Shown here piece after piece: positions 18,479-30,085 of a stretch of 64,000 bases of DNA. The DNA is from Pantoea trifolii (GTDB lineage: Bacteria > Pseudomonadota > Gammaproteobacteria > Enterobacterales > Enterobacteriaceae). A program made the translations under genes and the position numbers. Each line of letters begins with the position of its first letter. The stretch's first letter is position 1. The notes beneath the pieces are model-generated. The model did not search any database and was not told where the DNA came from. It was given only the letters and a program-made list of their open reading frames with translations. The stretch lies in contig NZ_JANIET010000001.1 of assembly GCF_024506435.1 (NCBI RefSeq), positions 2,294,001 to 2,358,000 of the forward strand, given 5' to 3'.

Positions 18479-18642
18479 AAAAAAACGGAACAGAAGCGCC
18501 AGTATATGCTTTTCAACCTGATGGCGGCAACGACTGACGCTAAGTGACACATCCACACGTAATTTTATGTCAATGAATGCGGTGCTTTTCGGCAGCGAAT
18601 TGATTAGCATGATGATATTCACTTCCTTTACTTACCTAACTT

Positions 18643-20025
18643 ATGCCTTCTACTGTTGCTCAGGATGGATTGCCCATTCCACAGCGCTATGGCGCGATCA
18701 TTACCATTGCACTCGGTATCATGATGGCGGTGCTGGATGGGGCTATCGCCAACGTGGCTTTGCCGACCATTGCCCGTGAACTGAATGCCAGTCCAGCCGA
18801 ATCGATCTGGATTGTTAACGCCTATCAAATCGCTATCGTTATCTCGCTGCTGTCGCTATCGTTTCTTGGCGATATGCTTGGCTACCGCCGCGTCTATCAG
18901 GTTGGACTTGCGCTGTTTATCGCCACCTCGCTGTTTTGCGCCCTCTCCTCATCACTGAACACGCTAACCGTGGCCCGCGTGCTGCAAGGCTTTGGTGGCG
19001 CAGCGCTGATGAGCGTCAACACGGCTTTAATCCGCATCATCTATCCGCAGCGATTTCTCGGACGCGGTATGGCGATCAACTCGCTGATCGTTGCGGTGTC
19101 GAGTGCGGCTGGCCCCACTGTGGCGGCAGCGATTCTTTCCGTCGCCAGTTGGAAATGGCTGTTCCTGATCAACATTCCACTTGGCATCGTTGCGTTATGG
19201 CTGGCGTTGCGTTTCCTGCCGGATAACCCGCAGAAAGCCAAACAACAGAAATTCGACGTGCCCAGCGCCGTAATGAATGCCCTGTTCTTTGGCCTGCTGA
19301 TTACAGCACTGAGCGGCTTCTCGCAAGGGCAAAACGGCTGGTTGATTGTGGCCGAGTTGGTGGCATTAGTGTTGGTGGGCATCGTGTTTGTCCGTCGCCA
19401 ACTGGCGATGCCGGTGCCATTGTTGCCGGTGGATTTGCTGCGCATTCCGATCTTTTCGCTCTCGATTGGCACCTCAATTTGCTCATTCTGCGCGCAGATG
19501 CTGGCGATGGTGGCGCTGCCGTTCTTCCTGCAAAACGTGTTGGGTCGTGATGAAGTAGCAACCGGTTTGCTGCTCACGCCGTGGCCGCTGGCAACCATGG
19601 TGATGGCGCCGATTGCGGGTCGACTGATAGAGAAATTCCATGCCGGATTATTGGGCGGATTGGGATTAGCGATGTTCGCTGCCGGCCTGTTCCTGCTGGC
19701 GCTGTTGCCGACTCAGCCAACGGATGGGGATATCATCTGGCGCATGATGCTATGCGGTGCCGGTTTTGGCCTGTTCCAGTCACCTAACAATCACACCATC
19801 ATCACCGCAGCACCGCGTAATCGCAGCGGTGGCGCCAGCGGCATGCTCGGCACCGCGCGTCTGGTAGGACAAAGCAGCGGCGCGGCGCTGGTGGCGCTGA
19901 TGTTTAATCTGTTCAACGATAGCGGCACGCACGCGTCACTGCTATTGGCGGGCAGCTTTGCCAGCGTCGCCGCCGTGGTGAGCCTGGCGCGTATGACGCA
20001 GACAAGGCAGACTGTCGAATCCTGA
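18643..20025 (+). CDS. yebQ: MFS drug-transport-family protein YebQ
   Basis: 460 residues, DHA2-like with about 14 membrane segments. Motif A appears as GDMLGYRRVYQ and the antiporter motif C region as NIPLGIVALWLAL. Close to E. coli YebQ (457 residues); substrate not known. ATG 18643 has no clear Shine-Dalgarno; alignment to E. coli supports it. Divergent from kdgR, and in E. coli a KdgR target. Confidence 0.93.
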   Translation: MPSTVAQDGLPIPQRYGAIITIALGIMMAVLDGAIANVALPTIARELNASPAESIWIVNAYQIAIVISLLSLSFLGDMLGYRRVYQVGLALFIATSLFCALSSSLNTLTVARVLQGFGGAALMSVNTALIRIIYPQRFLGRGMAINSLIVAVSSAAGPTVAAAILSVASWKWLFLINIPLGIVALWLALRFLPDNPQKAKQQKFDVPSAVMNALFFGLLITALSGFSQGQNGWLIVAELVALVLVGIVFVRRQLAMPVPLLPVDLLRIPIFSLSIGTSICSFCAQMLAMVALPFFLQNVLGRDEVATGLLLTPWPLATMVMAPIAGRLIEKFHAGLLGGLGLAMFAAGLFLLALLPTQPTDGDIIWRMMLCGAGFGLFQSPNNHTIITAAPRNRSGGASGMLGTARLVGQSSGAALVALMFNLFNDSGTHASLLLAGSFASVAAVVSLARMTQTRQTVES

Positions 20026-20029
20026 AAAC

Positions 20030-20060
20030 AACAAGGGCGCCATCTGGCGCCCTTGTTCTT
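20030..20060. terminator. Terminator between convergent yebQ and htpX
   Basis: Stem CAAGGGCGCC / GGCGCCCTTG with loop ATCT, then TTCTT. Confidence 0.85.
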
Positions 20061-20076
20061 GGTATGTCGACAATGA

Positions 20077-20958
20077 CTACTTCAGGTATTCACCGCTGCG
20101 CAGCGCTTCGATACGTTTATCGAGCGGCGGGTGCGACATGAACAGCTCGCTCAACGATTTGTTTTTACCGTTGATACAGAATGCCATCATGCTGCCTGGC
20201 TCCTGCGGCTCGTAGCTGGTTTTCAGACGTTGCAGCGCGGCAATCATCTTCTCGCGACCCACCAGTTTCGCGGAACCCGCATCGGCGTGGAATTCACGGT
20301 GACGTGAGAACCACATGGTAATGATGCTAGCGAGGAAGCCGAACAGCAGTTCCAACACCATCGAGACGGCAAAATAGACCATCGGATTTCCGTTGCTGCT
20401 CTCTTCACCGTCGCGGTTACCCGACAGGAAGCCGGAAGCAATCTGCGCCAGAATACGCGAGATGAAAATAACAAAGGTGTTCACCACACCCTGAATCAGC
20501 GTCATGGTGATCATGTCACCGTTAGCGATGTGGGAGATTTCGTGCGCCAGCACCGCTTCCGCTTCATCGCGGCTCATGTTTTGCAACAAGCCAGTGGAAA
20601 CAGCCACCAGCGACGCGTCACGTCGCGCACCTGTCGCAAAGGCGTTAATGTCGGGCGCGTGATAAATCGCCACCTGCGGCATTGCAATGCCAGCCTGTTG
20701 TGCCTGGCGGCCGACGGTTTCCATCAGCCAGCGTTCCGTCTCATTACGCGGTTGTTCAATGACCTCACCGCCAACGGATCGTAACGCCATCCATTTGGAC
20801 ATCAGCAGTGAAACAAACGCACCGCCAAAGCCAAACAGACCTGCCATAATCATCAGACCCTGAACACTGCTTGACTGGATTCCTGTCAGACTCAAAATCA
20901 GTCCGAATACCAACATCACCGCCAGGTTGGTGAGCAGGAAAAGAGCAATACGCATCAT
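20077..20958 (-). CDS. htpX: Membrane zinc metalloprotease HtpX
   Basis: 293 residues, same as E. coli. Two N-terminal membrane helices, the M48 zinc motif HEISH at 139-143, the third ligand in the [12 protein letters not shown] region, and two further hydrophobic segments. Degrades misfolded inner membrane proteins alongside FtsH; induced by CpxR in E. coli. Confidence 0.97.
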   Translation of the reverse strand: MMRIALFLLTNLAVMLVFGLILSLTGIQSSSVQGLMIMAGLFGFGGAFVSLLMSKWMALRSVGGEVIEQPRNETERWLMETVGRQAQQAGIAMPQVAIYHAPDINAFATGARRDASLVAVSTGLLQNMSRDEAEAVLAHEISHIANGDMITMTLIQGVVNTFVIFISRILAQIASGFLSGNRDGEESSNGNPMVYFAVSMVLELLFGFLASIITMWFSRHREFHADAGSAKLVGREKMIAALQRLKTSYEPQEPGSMMAFCINGKNKSLSELFMSHPPLDKRIEALRSGEYLK

Positions 20959-21132
20959 AAACGTTAATCTTCCTCAGTTGTGCACGCGCATATGCGCGGA
21001 TATCTATCCTATGGTCATCGCCGCGCATTTCAAGCAACCTTAATCTTTAAGTGCCTAAAAAGACATAACTTTACATTAGGAAGCGAAGTGCGCACTTCAG
21101 TGCATCAGCCGCGCTTAATAACGATTTTAGCC

Positions 21133-21160
21133 TAAAAAAAAGCACCGCCGAAGCGGTGCT
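21133..21160 (-). terminator. Terminator of prc
   Basis: Minus-strand stem AGCACCGC / GCGGTGCT with TTCG loop followed by eight T. Confidence 0.92.
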
Positions 21161-21178
21161 GTTTCATAGGCCAGACGG

Positions 21179-23218
21179 TTATTTCGCGCTTTCGGCTGCA
21201 GGCTGAGATTTTTCCAGCTGCGCCATGTCGTTAGCGATTTTCACCGTTTCATCCAGATACGGATCGGGCTCTTTATAGTCTTTCGGTAGATCTTCGATGC
21301 TCTTCAGCGGCGCTTTGCCTTCCGCCTGATAGCGTGCGTTGATACGTTCCAGACGCAGTGCATCATCTTCGCGGTTCTCTTTCTCACGCTGAGCAAGATT
21401 GAGCGACACGATATTACGCTTGTCTTTCATCGCATCGAAACGCGCAATATCTTTCATGATGTACTGGAACTCGCGATCTTTGGCGATGCGATCGGCGTGC
21501 TCTTTGGTCAGCTGCGGTACCAGCGGCGCGATATCGCCGGTCTTGGTGTAGCTTGCCGCATTCACGCTGTCCCAAGGCAACGCATTGTCCTCGAACTTCT
21601 CTCCGGTTTCTGCCGCTTCGACGCCGGTTGGCATCAGCAGATCCGGCGTTACGCCTTTACGCTGAGTACTTCCGCCGTTGATACGGTAGAACTTCTGAAT
21701 GGTGTACTGCACGGAACCCAGCGCTGGCCACTCAGGACGCAGCATCTGATCGTAAATGCGGTTCAGAGAACGATACTGCTGCACGGTGCCTTTGCCGAAG
21801 GTCGGTTCACCGACAATCAGCGCACGACCGTAATCCTGCATCGCCGCAGCGAAGATTTCAGACGCCGAAGCACTGAAGCGATCGACCAGCACCACCAGCG
21901 GACCTTTGTAATAGACTATGCCGTCGTTATCGCTGTCTTCGCGCACGCGTCCATTGTTATCACGCACCTGCACCACCGGGCCGCTAGGAATAAACAGGCC
22001 AGAGAGTGAAACGGCTTCGGTCAGGGCGCCACCGCCGTTGGTACGCAGATCGATCACCACGCTGTCGACGTTCTGCTTCTGCAATTTCTGCAGCTGCACC
22101 TTCACATCATCAGTCAGGCCAACGTAAAAGCCAGGAATGTCGAGCACGCCGACCTTCTCTTTACCAACGTTGTGCACGGTACCTTTCACGGCGCGATCTT
22201 CCAGACGGATTTTTTCACGCGTCAGCGTGACGGTGCGGGTTTTCGTGCCCTTACCGGCTGGCAGGATTTCCAGACGTACTTTGCTGCCTTTCGGTCCTTT
22301 GATTTTTGAAACCACATCATCCAAACGCCAGCCAATCACATCTTCCATCGGCTTGCCCGGCTGAGCGACACCGACAATGCGGTCGCCGACGCTGATCGCT
22401 TTACTCTTCGCCGCCGGACCACCCGCGACCATCGAGTTGATCACCGTGTAATCGTCATCCATCTGCAGCACTGCGCCAATACCTTCCAGCGACAGGCTCA
22501 TTTCGGTATTGAACTGCTCGGTGTTGCGCGGTGAAAGATAGTTAGTGTGCGGATCGATTTCATGCGCGAACGCAGTCATCGCCAGCTGGAACACATCTTC
22601 ACTGTTGCTTTGCGCCAGACGACGGATGGCAAAGTTGTAACGCTTAGTCAGCGTTTCGCGAATCTCTTTCTCATCTTTACCGGCCAGTTTCAGGCTCAGT
22701 TCGTCATATTTAACTTTGGCATCCCACAGCGCGTTGAGCTCATCAACGCTCTTCGGCCATGGCGATTTTGCCCGGTCAATGTCAATGGTGTCATTGCCGG
22801 TGAAATTCATTGGGCGGTTCAGCACGCTCAGCGCATATTGATAGCGCTCAAAGCGACGTTTCTGCGCCAGATTGTAGAGATCGTAGAACACATCCAGCTT
22901 ACCGCTGCGGAACTCATCACCGACGGTGGTTTTCTTATCGGCGAATTGCGCGACATCCGATGCCAGCAGCACGTTGTGGCTGTAGTCGAGCAGATTCAGG
23001 TAGCGATCAAAAATTTTCGCGGAAAAATCCTGATTCAAATCGAACTGGCGATAGTGAGAGCGGGTAAAACGCGAGGTAACGCGTTCGCTGACGGTGGGAT
23101 GCTGTGGATCTTCGTGTAGCTGGGGAATCTGGTCGGCGCGGGTAATATTATCTGCACCAAAGGTGGGGCCTGCTAAAAGCAGGCCCGCGATCATACCGAT
23201 CTTTAAAATAGTGTTCAT
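21179..23218 (-). CDS. prc: Tail-specific periplasmic protease Prc
   Basis: 679 residues. Signal peptide at the N-terminus (MNTILKIGMIAGLLLAGPTFG), a PDZ domain near residues 240-330 (SLEGIGAVLQMDD...), and the S41 catalytic core with Ser in DRFSASASEIF and Lys in GEPTFGKGTVQ. Degrades proteins by their C-terminal tails and processes FtsI; works with NlpI against MepS in E. coli. ATG 23218 after GGAGG (11 bases away); a longer frame overlaps proQ. 19 bases after proQ, so co-transcribed. Confidence 0.97.
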   Translation of the reverse strand: MNTILKIGMIAGLLLAGPTFGADNITRADQIPQLHEDPQHPTVSERVTSRFTRSHYRQFDLNQDFSAKIFDRYLNLLDYSHNVLLASDVAQFADKKTTVGDEFRSGKLDVFYDLYNLAQKRRFERYQYALSVLNRPMNFTGNDTIDIDRAKSPWPKSVDELNALWDAKVKYDELSLKLAGKDEKEIRETLTKRYNFAIRRLAQSNSEDVFQLAMTAFAHEIDPHTNYLSPRNTEQFNTEMSLSLEGIGAVLQMDDDYTVINSMVAGGPAAKSKAISVGDRIVGVAQPGKPMEDVIGWRLDDVVSKIKGPKGSKVRLEILPAGKGTKTRTVTLTREKIRLEDRAVKGTVHNVGKEKVGVLDIPGFYVGLTDDVKVQLQKLQKQNVDSVVIDLRTNGGGALTEAVSLSGLFIPSGPVVQVRDNNGRVREDSDNDGIVYYKGPLVVLVDRFSASASEIFAAAMQDYGRALIVGEPTFGKGTVQQYRSLNRIYDQMLRPEWPALGSVQYTIQKFYRINGGSTQRKGVTPDLLMPTGVEAAETGEKFEDNALPWDSVNAASYTKTGDIAPLVPQLTKEHADRIAKDREFQYIMKDIARFDAMKDKRNIVSLNLAQREKENREDDALRLERINARYQAEGKAPLKSIEDLPKDYKEPDPYLDETVKIANDMAQLEKSQPAAESAK

Positions 23219-23237
23219 GCCAGGGTCAGCCTCCGTT

Positions 23238-23918
23238 TCAGAACTGCAAATGTTCTGCGCGCACAATCATAGCCATGCCGGAAGCGAGCTGAACCCGAAC
23301 GCCATCTTTGGTTATTTCCAGAATGGTAGCGTCCATTGCACCTTTGCCTGCGGTCACTTTAATGTTCTGGCCGGGCTGCAACGTTGAGGTGTCAGTGACA
23401 GGTTTAGCACGCGGTGGCTGCGGCGCTGCGGCACGTTCAGTAGCGGCCGCACGCGGCGCCTGAGGGCGTGGCTTACGCGGTGCATCACCTTCGGCAGCTT
23501 TACGCGGAGCAGGCTTGCGCGGACGACGTTCAGCGGTCTCTTCACCGGCTTCACGCTTCTTCGCTTTCTGCTGATCGCGCTGCGCCTGAACGCGGGCTTT
23601 CGCTTCTTCCAGTTGCTTGCGCGCATGTTCAACGTGTTGCTCATCCAGCACGCCACAGGCGTTACCATCGAGATCGACACGGATGGCACCTGCTTTGATG
23701 CCATAAAGATAACGCCAGCTAGAGGTATAAAGACGTAAGGCAGAACGCAGTTGCGTCTTGCTCAGGCTCAGTTCGCCTTGAACACGCTCGACCAGATCTT
23801 GAAAAATGCCGATTTTGAGCGGACGCGCCTCGCCTTCGGCGCTAAAGCATTGCGGAAAACGTTCCGCCAAAAAGGCGATAACTTCTTTACTGCTATTCAA
23901 CTTAGGTTGATTTTCCAT
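23238..23918 (-). CDS. proQ: RNA chaperone ProQ
   Basis: 226 residues. N-terminal FinO/ProQ domain (about 1-120, with [20 protein letters not shown] and [12 protein letters not shown]), a long basic Lys/Arg/Pro/Ala linker (about 120-180) and a C-terminal SH3-like domain ([22 protein letters not shown]). Binds many sRNAs and 3' ends and supports osmotic ProP activity. Upstream of prc as in other enterics. Confidence 0.97.
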   Translation of the reverse strand: MENQPKLNSSKEVIAFLAERFPQCFSAEGEARPLKIGIFQDLVERVQGELSLSKTQLRSALRLYTSSWRYLYGIKAGAIRVDLDGNACGVLDEQHVEHARKQLEEAKARVQAQRDQQKAKKREAGEETAERRPRKPAPRKAAEGDAPRKPRPQAPRAAATERAAAPQPPRAKPVTDTSTLQPGQNIKVTAGKGAMDATILEITKDGVRVQLASGMAMIVRAEHLQF

Positions 23919-24014
23919 GAAATTTCCTGATTACAACGGATTTGCCGACCAGAGCAGGCATGAACAGGCGACATTATAATGACAACATCGCCAAATGCTA
24001 TGTGATCCAGTCGA

Positions 24015-24515
24015 TTAGCTGTGCGTCAGCTGAATAAATTTTACGATGTCGCTGCCCGCCAGCACTTCACAAAGCCCGTCGGTAAGGGCCACCAGCCCCG
24101 CTTCATCCTCGCTATCGAAGCGAGAATAAACCGTACTATCAATGTCTAAAACACCCACGAGGGTGCCATTTACTTTCAGAGGAATCACGATTTCGGCGTT
24201 GCTGGCGGCGTCACAGGCGATGTGGCCCGGGAACGCGTGCACGTCTTCCACCAACTGCACTTTGTCCGCGGCTACCGCAGTACCACACACGCCTTTGCCA
24301 ACCGGAATACGTACGCAAGCGATTTTGCCCTGGAACGGGCCCAGCACCAGCGTGTTCGGTTCCGTCAGTAAATAGAATCCAGCCCAGTTCACGCCTTCCA
24401 GACGTTCAAAAAGCAGCGCGCTGCAATTACCGAGCGCGGCCAGGAACGAGGTTTCGCCCGCCAACAGAGCGCGGATATCGCGATTCAAATCCTCGTAAAA
24501 AGCTTTTTTGTTCAT
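24015..24515 (-). CDS. msrC: Free methionine-(R)-sulfoxide reductase MsrC
   Basis: 166 residues, a single GAF domain. Reduces free methionine-R-sulfoxide. Family cysteines are present in KIACVRIP, GKGVCGTA and HIACDAASNAE; the last is the catalytic position in E. coli. Divergent from letA with a 217-base gap in which no operator was recognised. Confidence 0.95.
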   Translation of the reverse strand: MNKKAFYEDLNRDIRALLAGETSFLAALGNCSALLFERLEGVNWAGFYLLTEPNTLVLGPFQGKIACVRIPVGKGVCGTAVAADKVQLVEDVHAFPGHIACDAASNAEIVIPLKVNGTLVGVLDIDSTVYSRFDSEDEAGLVALTDGLCEVLAGSDIVKFIQLTHS

Positions 24516-24732
24516 TGTTCAACCATAACTCGTCACTGTGGTGACCTTGTTGTCACTCAGTTGTTAAAATAAGCACTAATAATCCAGGCGCATAAGGTGA
24601 TTCATTTTGTTAGTTACTATACCCTTAGCAGTCGGTGGATAAGCGTATTCTGGTACCACCGAATATTGCAGGCAAATTTGCGCTACTCAGCATGCCGGTA
24701 AACGTAACGAACGATGGGCACTTGCGTCACCT

Positions 24733-25977
24733 ATGAAAATTCACGCTATCAGCCAGACGTTGCCCCACGCACGTTATCAGCGTTGTCCGCAATGCGATAC
24801 CCTTTTTTCCTTACCGGATGTGAAATCGCATCAGACAGCCTATTGCCCTCGCTGCCATGCACAAATTCAGAGCGGCCGTGACTGGTCGATGACGCGACTC
24901 ACCGCTATGGCGGTGGTGATGATCGTGCTGATGCCGTTCGCCTTAAGCTTGCCGTTGGTGGATATTCGCCTGCTTGGCATGCGCATTAACGCCAGCCTGG
25001 TGGAGGGCGTGATTCAGATGGCGCAGCAAGGCAACATCCTCACCGCTTCGATGGTGGCGTTTTGCACCATTGGCGCGCCGGTTACGCTGGTCGTTGGCAT
25101 CCTCTATCTTTGGCTGGGCAACGCGCTGGGTATGAACCTGCGCCCGGTCCTGCTGATGATGGATAAACTCAAAGAGTGGGTGATGCTGGATATCTATCTT
25201 GTCGGCGTGGCGGTGGCCTCAATCAAGGTGCAAGATTACGCCTCGTTGGAAGTGGGCTACGGTTTAGTGGCTTATATTGCGTTGACGGTGCTCAGCCTGC
25301 TGACGCTGATTCACCTCAACGTCGAACAGCTGTGGGAACAGTATTATCCGCAAGCGATGCCCACTTCTCCGCCCGAAGAGTGGCAGGTGTGCCTTAACTG
25401 CCATCAAACCGGTGTAGCTGATGAGCGTGGGCGCTGCACGCGTTGCCACACGCCGCTCGACTATCGCCGCCGCCACAGTTTGCAGAAATCCTGGTCAGCG
25501 CTGATTGCCTCAATTGTGCTGCTGATACCCGCCAATTTGCTGCCGATTTCGGTGGTTTACGTGAATGGCGCACGCCGTGAAGACACCATTTTCTCCGGCA
25601 TTCTGGGATTGGCATCGGGCAATATTCCGGTCGCCGCCGTGGTGTTTATCGCCAGTATTCTGGTGCCCTTCACCAAAGTGTTAGTGATGCTGACCTTACT
25701 GATCAGCATTCATTTCAAATGCGAACAGGGTTTGAAAACCCGCATTCGCCTGCTGCGCGCCGTCTCCTGGGTGGGCCGCTGGTCGATGCTGGATCTGTTC
25801 GTGATTGCTGTAACCATGTCGCTGGTCAATCGTGATCAGCTACTGGCTTTTACCATGGGACCGGCCGCCTTCTATTTTGGTGCCGCCGTTGTTCTGACCA
25901 TTATGGCTGTAGAGTGGCTTGATAGCCGCCTGATCTGGGATGCACATGCAACAGGAAACGCCGACTACACCGACTAG
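24733..25977 (+). CDS. letA: LetA (YebS), membrane partner of MCE protein LetB
   Basis: 414 residues with two PqiA-type halves, each with a zinc ribbon (CPQC...CPRC near 18-41; CLNC...CTRC near 220-240) followed by four membrane helices. In E. coli LetAB carries phospholipids between inner and outer membranes, LetA being the inner membrane part. The end overlaps letB by 32 bases, so the two are translationally linked. Confidence 0.95.
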   Translation: MKIHAISQTLPHARYQRCPQCDTLFSLPDVKSHQTAYCPRCHAQIQSGRDWSMTRLTAMAVVMIVLMPFALSLPLVDIRLLGMRINASLVEGVIQMAQQGNILTASMVAFCTIGAPVTLVVGILYLWLGNALGMNLRPVLLMMDKLKEWVMLDIYLVGVAVASIKVQDYASLEVGYGLVAYIALTVLSLLTLIHLNVEQLWEQYYPQAMPTSPPEEWQVCLNCHQTGVADERGRCTRCHTPLDYRRRHSLQKSWSALIASIVLLIPANLLPISVVYVNGARREDTIFSGILGLASGNIPVAAVVFIASILVPFTKVLVMLTLLISIHFKCEQGLKTRIRLLRAVSWVGRWSMLDLFVIAVTMSLVNRDQLLAFTMGPAAFYFGAAVVLTIMAVEWLDSRLIWDAHATGNADYTD

Positions 25978-28585
25978 CGCCAATCTGCGCAACAAGCGCA
26001 AGATTTCGCCGTTCTGGTTATTGCCCATCATCGCCCTGCTGATTGCTGGCTGGCTGCTGTGGACCAATTATCAGGAGCGCGGTACGACGATCACCATTAA
26101 CTTCCAGACCGCCGACGGGATTGTGCCAGGCCGCACGCCTATTCGCTATCAGGGCGTGGAAGTGGGCACGGTGCAAGGCATTGTGCTGAGTGATGACTAT
26201 CGCAGCATCCAGATTAAGGCCAGCATCAAAAGCGACATGCGCGATGCACTGCGTGAAGACACCCAATTCTGGCTGGTGACGCCGAAAGCCTCGCTGGCGG
26301 GCGTCTCCGGGCTTGATGCACTGGTCGGTGGTAACTACATCGGCATGATGCCGGGCAAAGGTAAAGAGAGCGATCACTTCACCGCGCTCGATACTCAGCC
26401 GAAATATCGCGTCAATACCGGCGAGCTATTGATCCATCTGCGTGCACCGGATCTCGGCTCGCTTAACACCGGTTCGCTGGTCTACTACCGCAAAATTCCG
26501 GTGGGTCGCGTCTACGATTACAGCCTGAACAACAGCACCGATGGCGTCACCATTGATGTGCTGATTGAACGCCGCTTTGTCAATCTGGTGAAAAAGCAGA
26601 GCCGCTTTTGGAATGTCTCCGGCGTTGATGCGGATGTCAGCCTGAGCGGGGCCAAAGTGAAGCTGGAAAGCCTGGCCGCGTTGGTGAACGGTGCGATTGC
26701 CTTCGATTCGCCCAATGACGGTGAGCAAGCGCAGGTGGATGCCAATTACCAGCTCTATCCGGATCTGGCGCGCAGTCAGCGCGGCGTGCAAGTGAAACTG
26801 GATTTGCCGAGCGGCGATAACCTGAAAGCCGATAGCACGCCGCTGATGTATCAGGGACTGGAAGTCGGCACCTTAACCAAACTCAACCTGCTGGATGGCG
26901 GCAAAGTCACCGGCGAGTTAACGGTCGATCCTTCAGTAACCGGTTTGATGCGCAGCGGTACGCGCATTGAGATGCGTACACCGAAGATCAGCCTGACCGA
27001 CACCAATCTCAGCAGCCTGTTAACCGGTAATACCTTTGAGCTGGTGCCAGGCGAAGGCGAGCCGCAGGATCACTTCACCGTGTTGCCGGCCAGCGAAACC
27101 CTGCTACAAAAACCGGACGTGCTGACGGTAAAACTCAGCGCGCCGGAAACCTACGGCATCGATGCCGGCCAGCCGGTGATGCTGTATGGCATGAAAATCG
27201 GCCAGGTGATTTCGCGCACGCTGGATGAAAATGGCATCAGCTTCGTTGCGGCTATCAATCCGGAGCACCGTAATCTGGTGCACGCCGACAGCAAGTTTGT
27301 GGTGAATAGCCGCCTCGACGTGAAGTTTGGCCTCGACGGTATGCAGGTGCTGGGCGCCAGCGCACGCGAATGGGTGGATGGCGGCATTCGCCTGATTCCC
27401 GGCGCGAAAGGCAATCCATCCAGTCGTTATCCTTTATATGCCGATGCGGAACGGGCTCAGGAAGGCATCGTGGGGGAACAGCCGCCAACCACGCTGAAAC
27501 TCACCGCCAACAGCTTGCCAGATGTGCAGGCCGGTTCGGTGCTGCTGTACCGCAAATTCCAGGTCGGTGAAGTGGTGGATGTGGTGCCTCGCGCGGATGC
27601 GTTTGAAATTTCGATTCACATTCAGCCGCAATATCGCAAGCTGCTCACCAGCGAGAGCGTGTTCTGGGCCGAAGGCGGCGCCAAAGTGCAACTCAACGGC
27701 AGCGGCTTGACCGTACAAGCGTCTCCGCTCAACCGTGCGCTAAAAGGTGCCATCAGCTTTGATAATCTGACCGGCGCGCAGGCGGCGAAAGGCGTTAAGC
27801 GCGTGCTGTACGCATCCGAAACCGCCGCGCGTGCAGTTGGCAGCCAGATCTCGCTGCACACCTATGATGCCAGCAAACTGGCGGCGGGAATGCCGATTCG
27901 CTATCTCGGCATTAATATTGGTCAGGTTGAATCACTGGCGCTGAGTTCGGATAACAACCAGGTTGTCGCTAAAGCGGTGCTTTATCCGGAATACGTGCAG
28001 GACTTCGCGCGCATTGGCAGTCGCTTCTCGGTGGTATCGCCGGAGATTTCTGCGGCGGGCGTGAATCATATCGAAACGCTGTTGCAGCCTTATCTCAACG
28101 TCGATCCGGGTAAAGGTGCGCCGGCGCGCACCTTCGAACTGCAGGAAAGCACCATCACCGATTCACGCTACCTGAACGGCCTGACGATTTATGTCGATGC
28201 CGCTGACGCCGGATCGTTGTCGGTGGGCACGCCAGTGCTGTTCCGTGGCGTAGAAGTGGGCACGGTCACCGGAACGTCGCTGGGCAATATGGCGGATCGC
28301 GTGCAGATAGCGCTACGCATCAGTAAGAAGTATCAACATCTGGTGCGTAACAACTCGGTGTTCTGGCTGGCTTCCGGCTATAACTTCGATTTTGGTCTGA
28401 TTGGCGGCGTGTTGAAAACCGGCACCTTCCAACAGTTCATTCGCGGCGGCGTACAGTTTGCCACGCCGCCGACGGTGCCATTAGCACCGCAGGCCGGCGC
28501 CAACAAACACTTCCTGCTACAGGATGAAGCGCCGAAAGCGTGGCGCGACTGGGGCACCGCAATTCCGGACCCTCATCAACCTTAA
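25946..28585 (+). CDS. letB: LetB (YebT), multi-MCE-domain lipid tunnel protein
   Basis: About 879 residues, close to the 877 of E. coli LetB, which stacks seven MCE domains in a hexameric tunnel across the periplasm. One membrane helix (about 22-42), then repeated MCE units recognised by recurring G-x-P-I-R-Y-x-G-V-x-V-G-x-V elements ([58 protein letters not shown]). ATG 25946 (MQQETP) aligns with the E. coli start; ATG 25940 is two codons earlier. Confidence 0.95.
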   Translation: MQQETPTTPTSANLRNKRKISPFWLLPIIALLIAGWLLWTNYQERGTTITINFQTADGIVPGRTPIRYQGVEVGTVQGIVLSDDYRSIQIKASIKSDMRDALREDTQFWLVTPKASLAGVSGLDALVGGNYIGMMPGKGKESDHFTALDTQPKYRVNTGELLIHLRAPDLGSLNTGSLVYYRKIPVGRVYDYSLNNSTDGVTIDVLIERRFVNLVKKQSRFWNVSGVDADVSLSGAKVKLESLAALVNGAIAFDSPNDGEQAQVDANYQLYPDLARSQRGVQVKLDLPSGDNLKADSTPLMYQGLEVGTLTKLNLLDGGKVTGELTVDPSVTGLMRSGTRIEMRTPKISLTDTNLSSLLTGNTFELVPGEGEPQDHFTVLPASETLLQKPDVLTVKLSAPETYGIDAGQPVMLYGMKIGQVISRTLDENGISFVAAINPEHRNLVHADSKFVVNSRLDVKFGLDGMQVLGASAREWVDGGIRLIPGAKGNPSSRYPLYADAERAQEGIVGEQPPTTLKLTANSLPDVQAGSVLLYRKFQVGEVVDVVPRADAFEISIHIQPQYRKLLTSESVFWAEGGAKVQLNGSGLTVQASPLNRALKGAISFDNLTGAQAAKGVKRVLYASETAARAVGSQISLHTYDASKLAAGMPIRYLGINIGQVESLALSSDNNQVVAKAVLYPEYVQDFARIGSRFSVVSPEISAAGVNHIETLLQPYLNVDPGKGAPARTFELQESTITDSRYLNGLTIYVDAADAGSLSVGTPVLFRGVEVGTVTGTSLGNMADRVQIALRISKKYQHLVRNNSVFWLASGYNFDFGLIGGVLKTGTFQQFIRGGVQFATPPTVPLAPQAGANKHFLLQDEAPKAWRDWGTAIPDPHQP

Positions 28586-28588
28586 GCA

Positions 28589-28619
28589 AATCGGGCAGCC
28601 TGGCTGCCCGATTCTTTTT
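28589..28619 (+). terminator. Terminator after letB
   Basis: Stem ATCGGGCAGCC / GGCTGCCCGAT with a one-base centre, followed by TCTTTTT. Confidence 0.9.
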
Positions 28620-28657
28620 CGCGTGTTACACTTCGCGCTCTTTTCGTTTCCCGGTAG

Positions 28658-30082
28658 ATGCCCGTGTCCGATCGCTTTCCCGAAGATTTCCTCGCGCTGA
28701 TGCGCGCCAGCCTTGCTGACGACGCCGAACTGCAACGCTTTCTCGCTATTAGCCAGCAACCGCTGCGTCGCAGCTTACGCGTTAACACTTTAAAAATTAG
28801 CGTGCCAGATTTCCTCGCCCGCACCGCCGATTATGGCTGGCGCTTATCGCCCATTCCGTGGTGCGCTGAAGGGTTCTGGATTGAGCGTGACGACGAATCG
28901 TTGCCGCTCGGTAGCGTAGCGGAACACCTGAGCGGACTGTTTTATATTCAGGAAGCCAGCTCAATGCTGCCGGTCACCGCGCTGTTTGATGCCGCTCCCG
29001 ATGCACGTCAGGTGATGGATGTGGCTGCCGCGCCGGGTTCAAAAACCACGCAGATGGCCGCGCTGATGCGCAATGAAGGCGCTATTCTGGCGAACGAATA
29101 CTCGGCCAGCCGCGTTAAAGTGCTGCATGCAAATATCAGCCGCTGCGGTGTCAGCAATGTGGCGCTGACGCATTTTGATGGCCGCGTGTTTGGTGCCGCG
29201 CTGCCGGAGCGTTTCGATGCCATTCTGCTCGATGCGCCCTGCTCTGGCGAAGGTGTGGTACGTAAAGATGCCGACGCGCTGCGTAACTGGACGCTGGCCA
29301 GCACCGAAGCGATCGCTGAAACCCAACGCGATTTGCTGGACAGCGCTTTCCATGCCTTGCAGCCCGGTGGCACGCTGATTTACTCCACCTGCACACTGAA
29401 TCAGATCGAGAATCAGCAGGTGATTCACTGGTTGCAACAGCGTTATCCCGATGCGGTTGACATCGTGCCGCTGAACGGCCTGTTCGCCGGAGCCGATCGG
29501 GCGTTAACCGCCGAAGGTTTCCTGCACGTGTTCCCGCAGATTTTCGATAGCGAAGGTTTCTTCGTCGCGCGTCTGCGTAAAACCGCCAGCATTCCGGCAT
29601 TGCCCACGCCAACCTATAAAGTCGGCAAACTGCCCTTCTCGCCGGCCAGCCGCAAGTTGAGCGCCGAAGTGCAGCAGGCGGCGGCAAAAGTCGGCTTGCA
29701 GTGGGATGAGAACCACACGCTGTGGCAGCGCGATAAAGAGCTGTGGCTGTTCCCGGCGGCGCTGGAGAGTTGGCTGGGCAAAGTGCGCTTCTCGCGCATC
29801 GGCCTTAAGCTGGCAGAAACCTTCCCGAAAGGCTATCGCTGGCAGCACGAAGCGGTGGTGGCGCTGTCGCAGCCAGGTAGCGCACTGGATTTCGAACTCA
29901 CTGATGCGGAAGCGGAAACCTGGTATCGCGGTCAGGATATTCATCCGGAAAACTTGCCCAACCGGGAAGAAGTGATCGTCACCTACCAGCAGCAGCCGCT
30001 GGGATTGGCGAAGAAAGTGGGTAATCGCATTAAAAACAGTTATCCGCGTGAACTGGTGCGTGACGGGCGTCTGTTCCGTTAA
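28658..30082 (+). CDS. rsmF: 16S rRNA (cytosine-1407-C5)-methyltransferase RsmF
   Basis: 474 residues. SAM-binding motif [13 protein letters not shown], catalytic motif [13 protein letters not shown] and the second cysteine in YSTCTLNQ. The C-terminal RNA-binding part ends in [14 protein letters not shown] as in E. coli. Methylates C1407 in the decoding region of 16S rRNA. Convergent with pphA, three bases apart. Confidence 0.96.
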   Translation: MPVSDRFPEDFLALMRASLADDAELQRFLAISQQPLRRSLRVNTLKISVPDFLARTADYGWRLSPIPWCAEGFWIERDDESLPLGSVAEHLSGLFYIQEASSMLPVTALFDAAPDARQVMDVAAAPGSKTTQMAALMRNEGAILANEYSASRVKVLHANISRCGVSNVALTHFDGRVFGAALPERFDAILLDAPCSGEGVVRKDADALRNWTLASTEAIAETQRDLLDSAFHALQPGGTLIYSTCTLNQIENQQVIHWLQQRYPDAVDIVPLNGLFAGADRALTAEGFLHVFPQIFDSEGFFVARLRKTASIPALPTPTYKVGKLPFSPASRKLSAEVQQAAAKVGLQWDENHTLWQRDKELWLFPAALESWLGKVRFSRIGLKLAETFPKGYRWQHEAVVALSQPGSALDFELTDAEAETWYRGQDIHPENLPNREEVIVTYQQQPLGLAKKVGNRIKNSYPRELVRDGRLFR

Positions 30083-30085
30083 GCG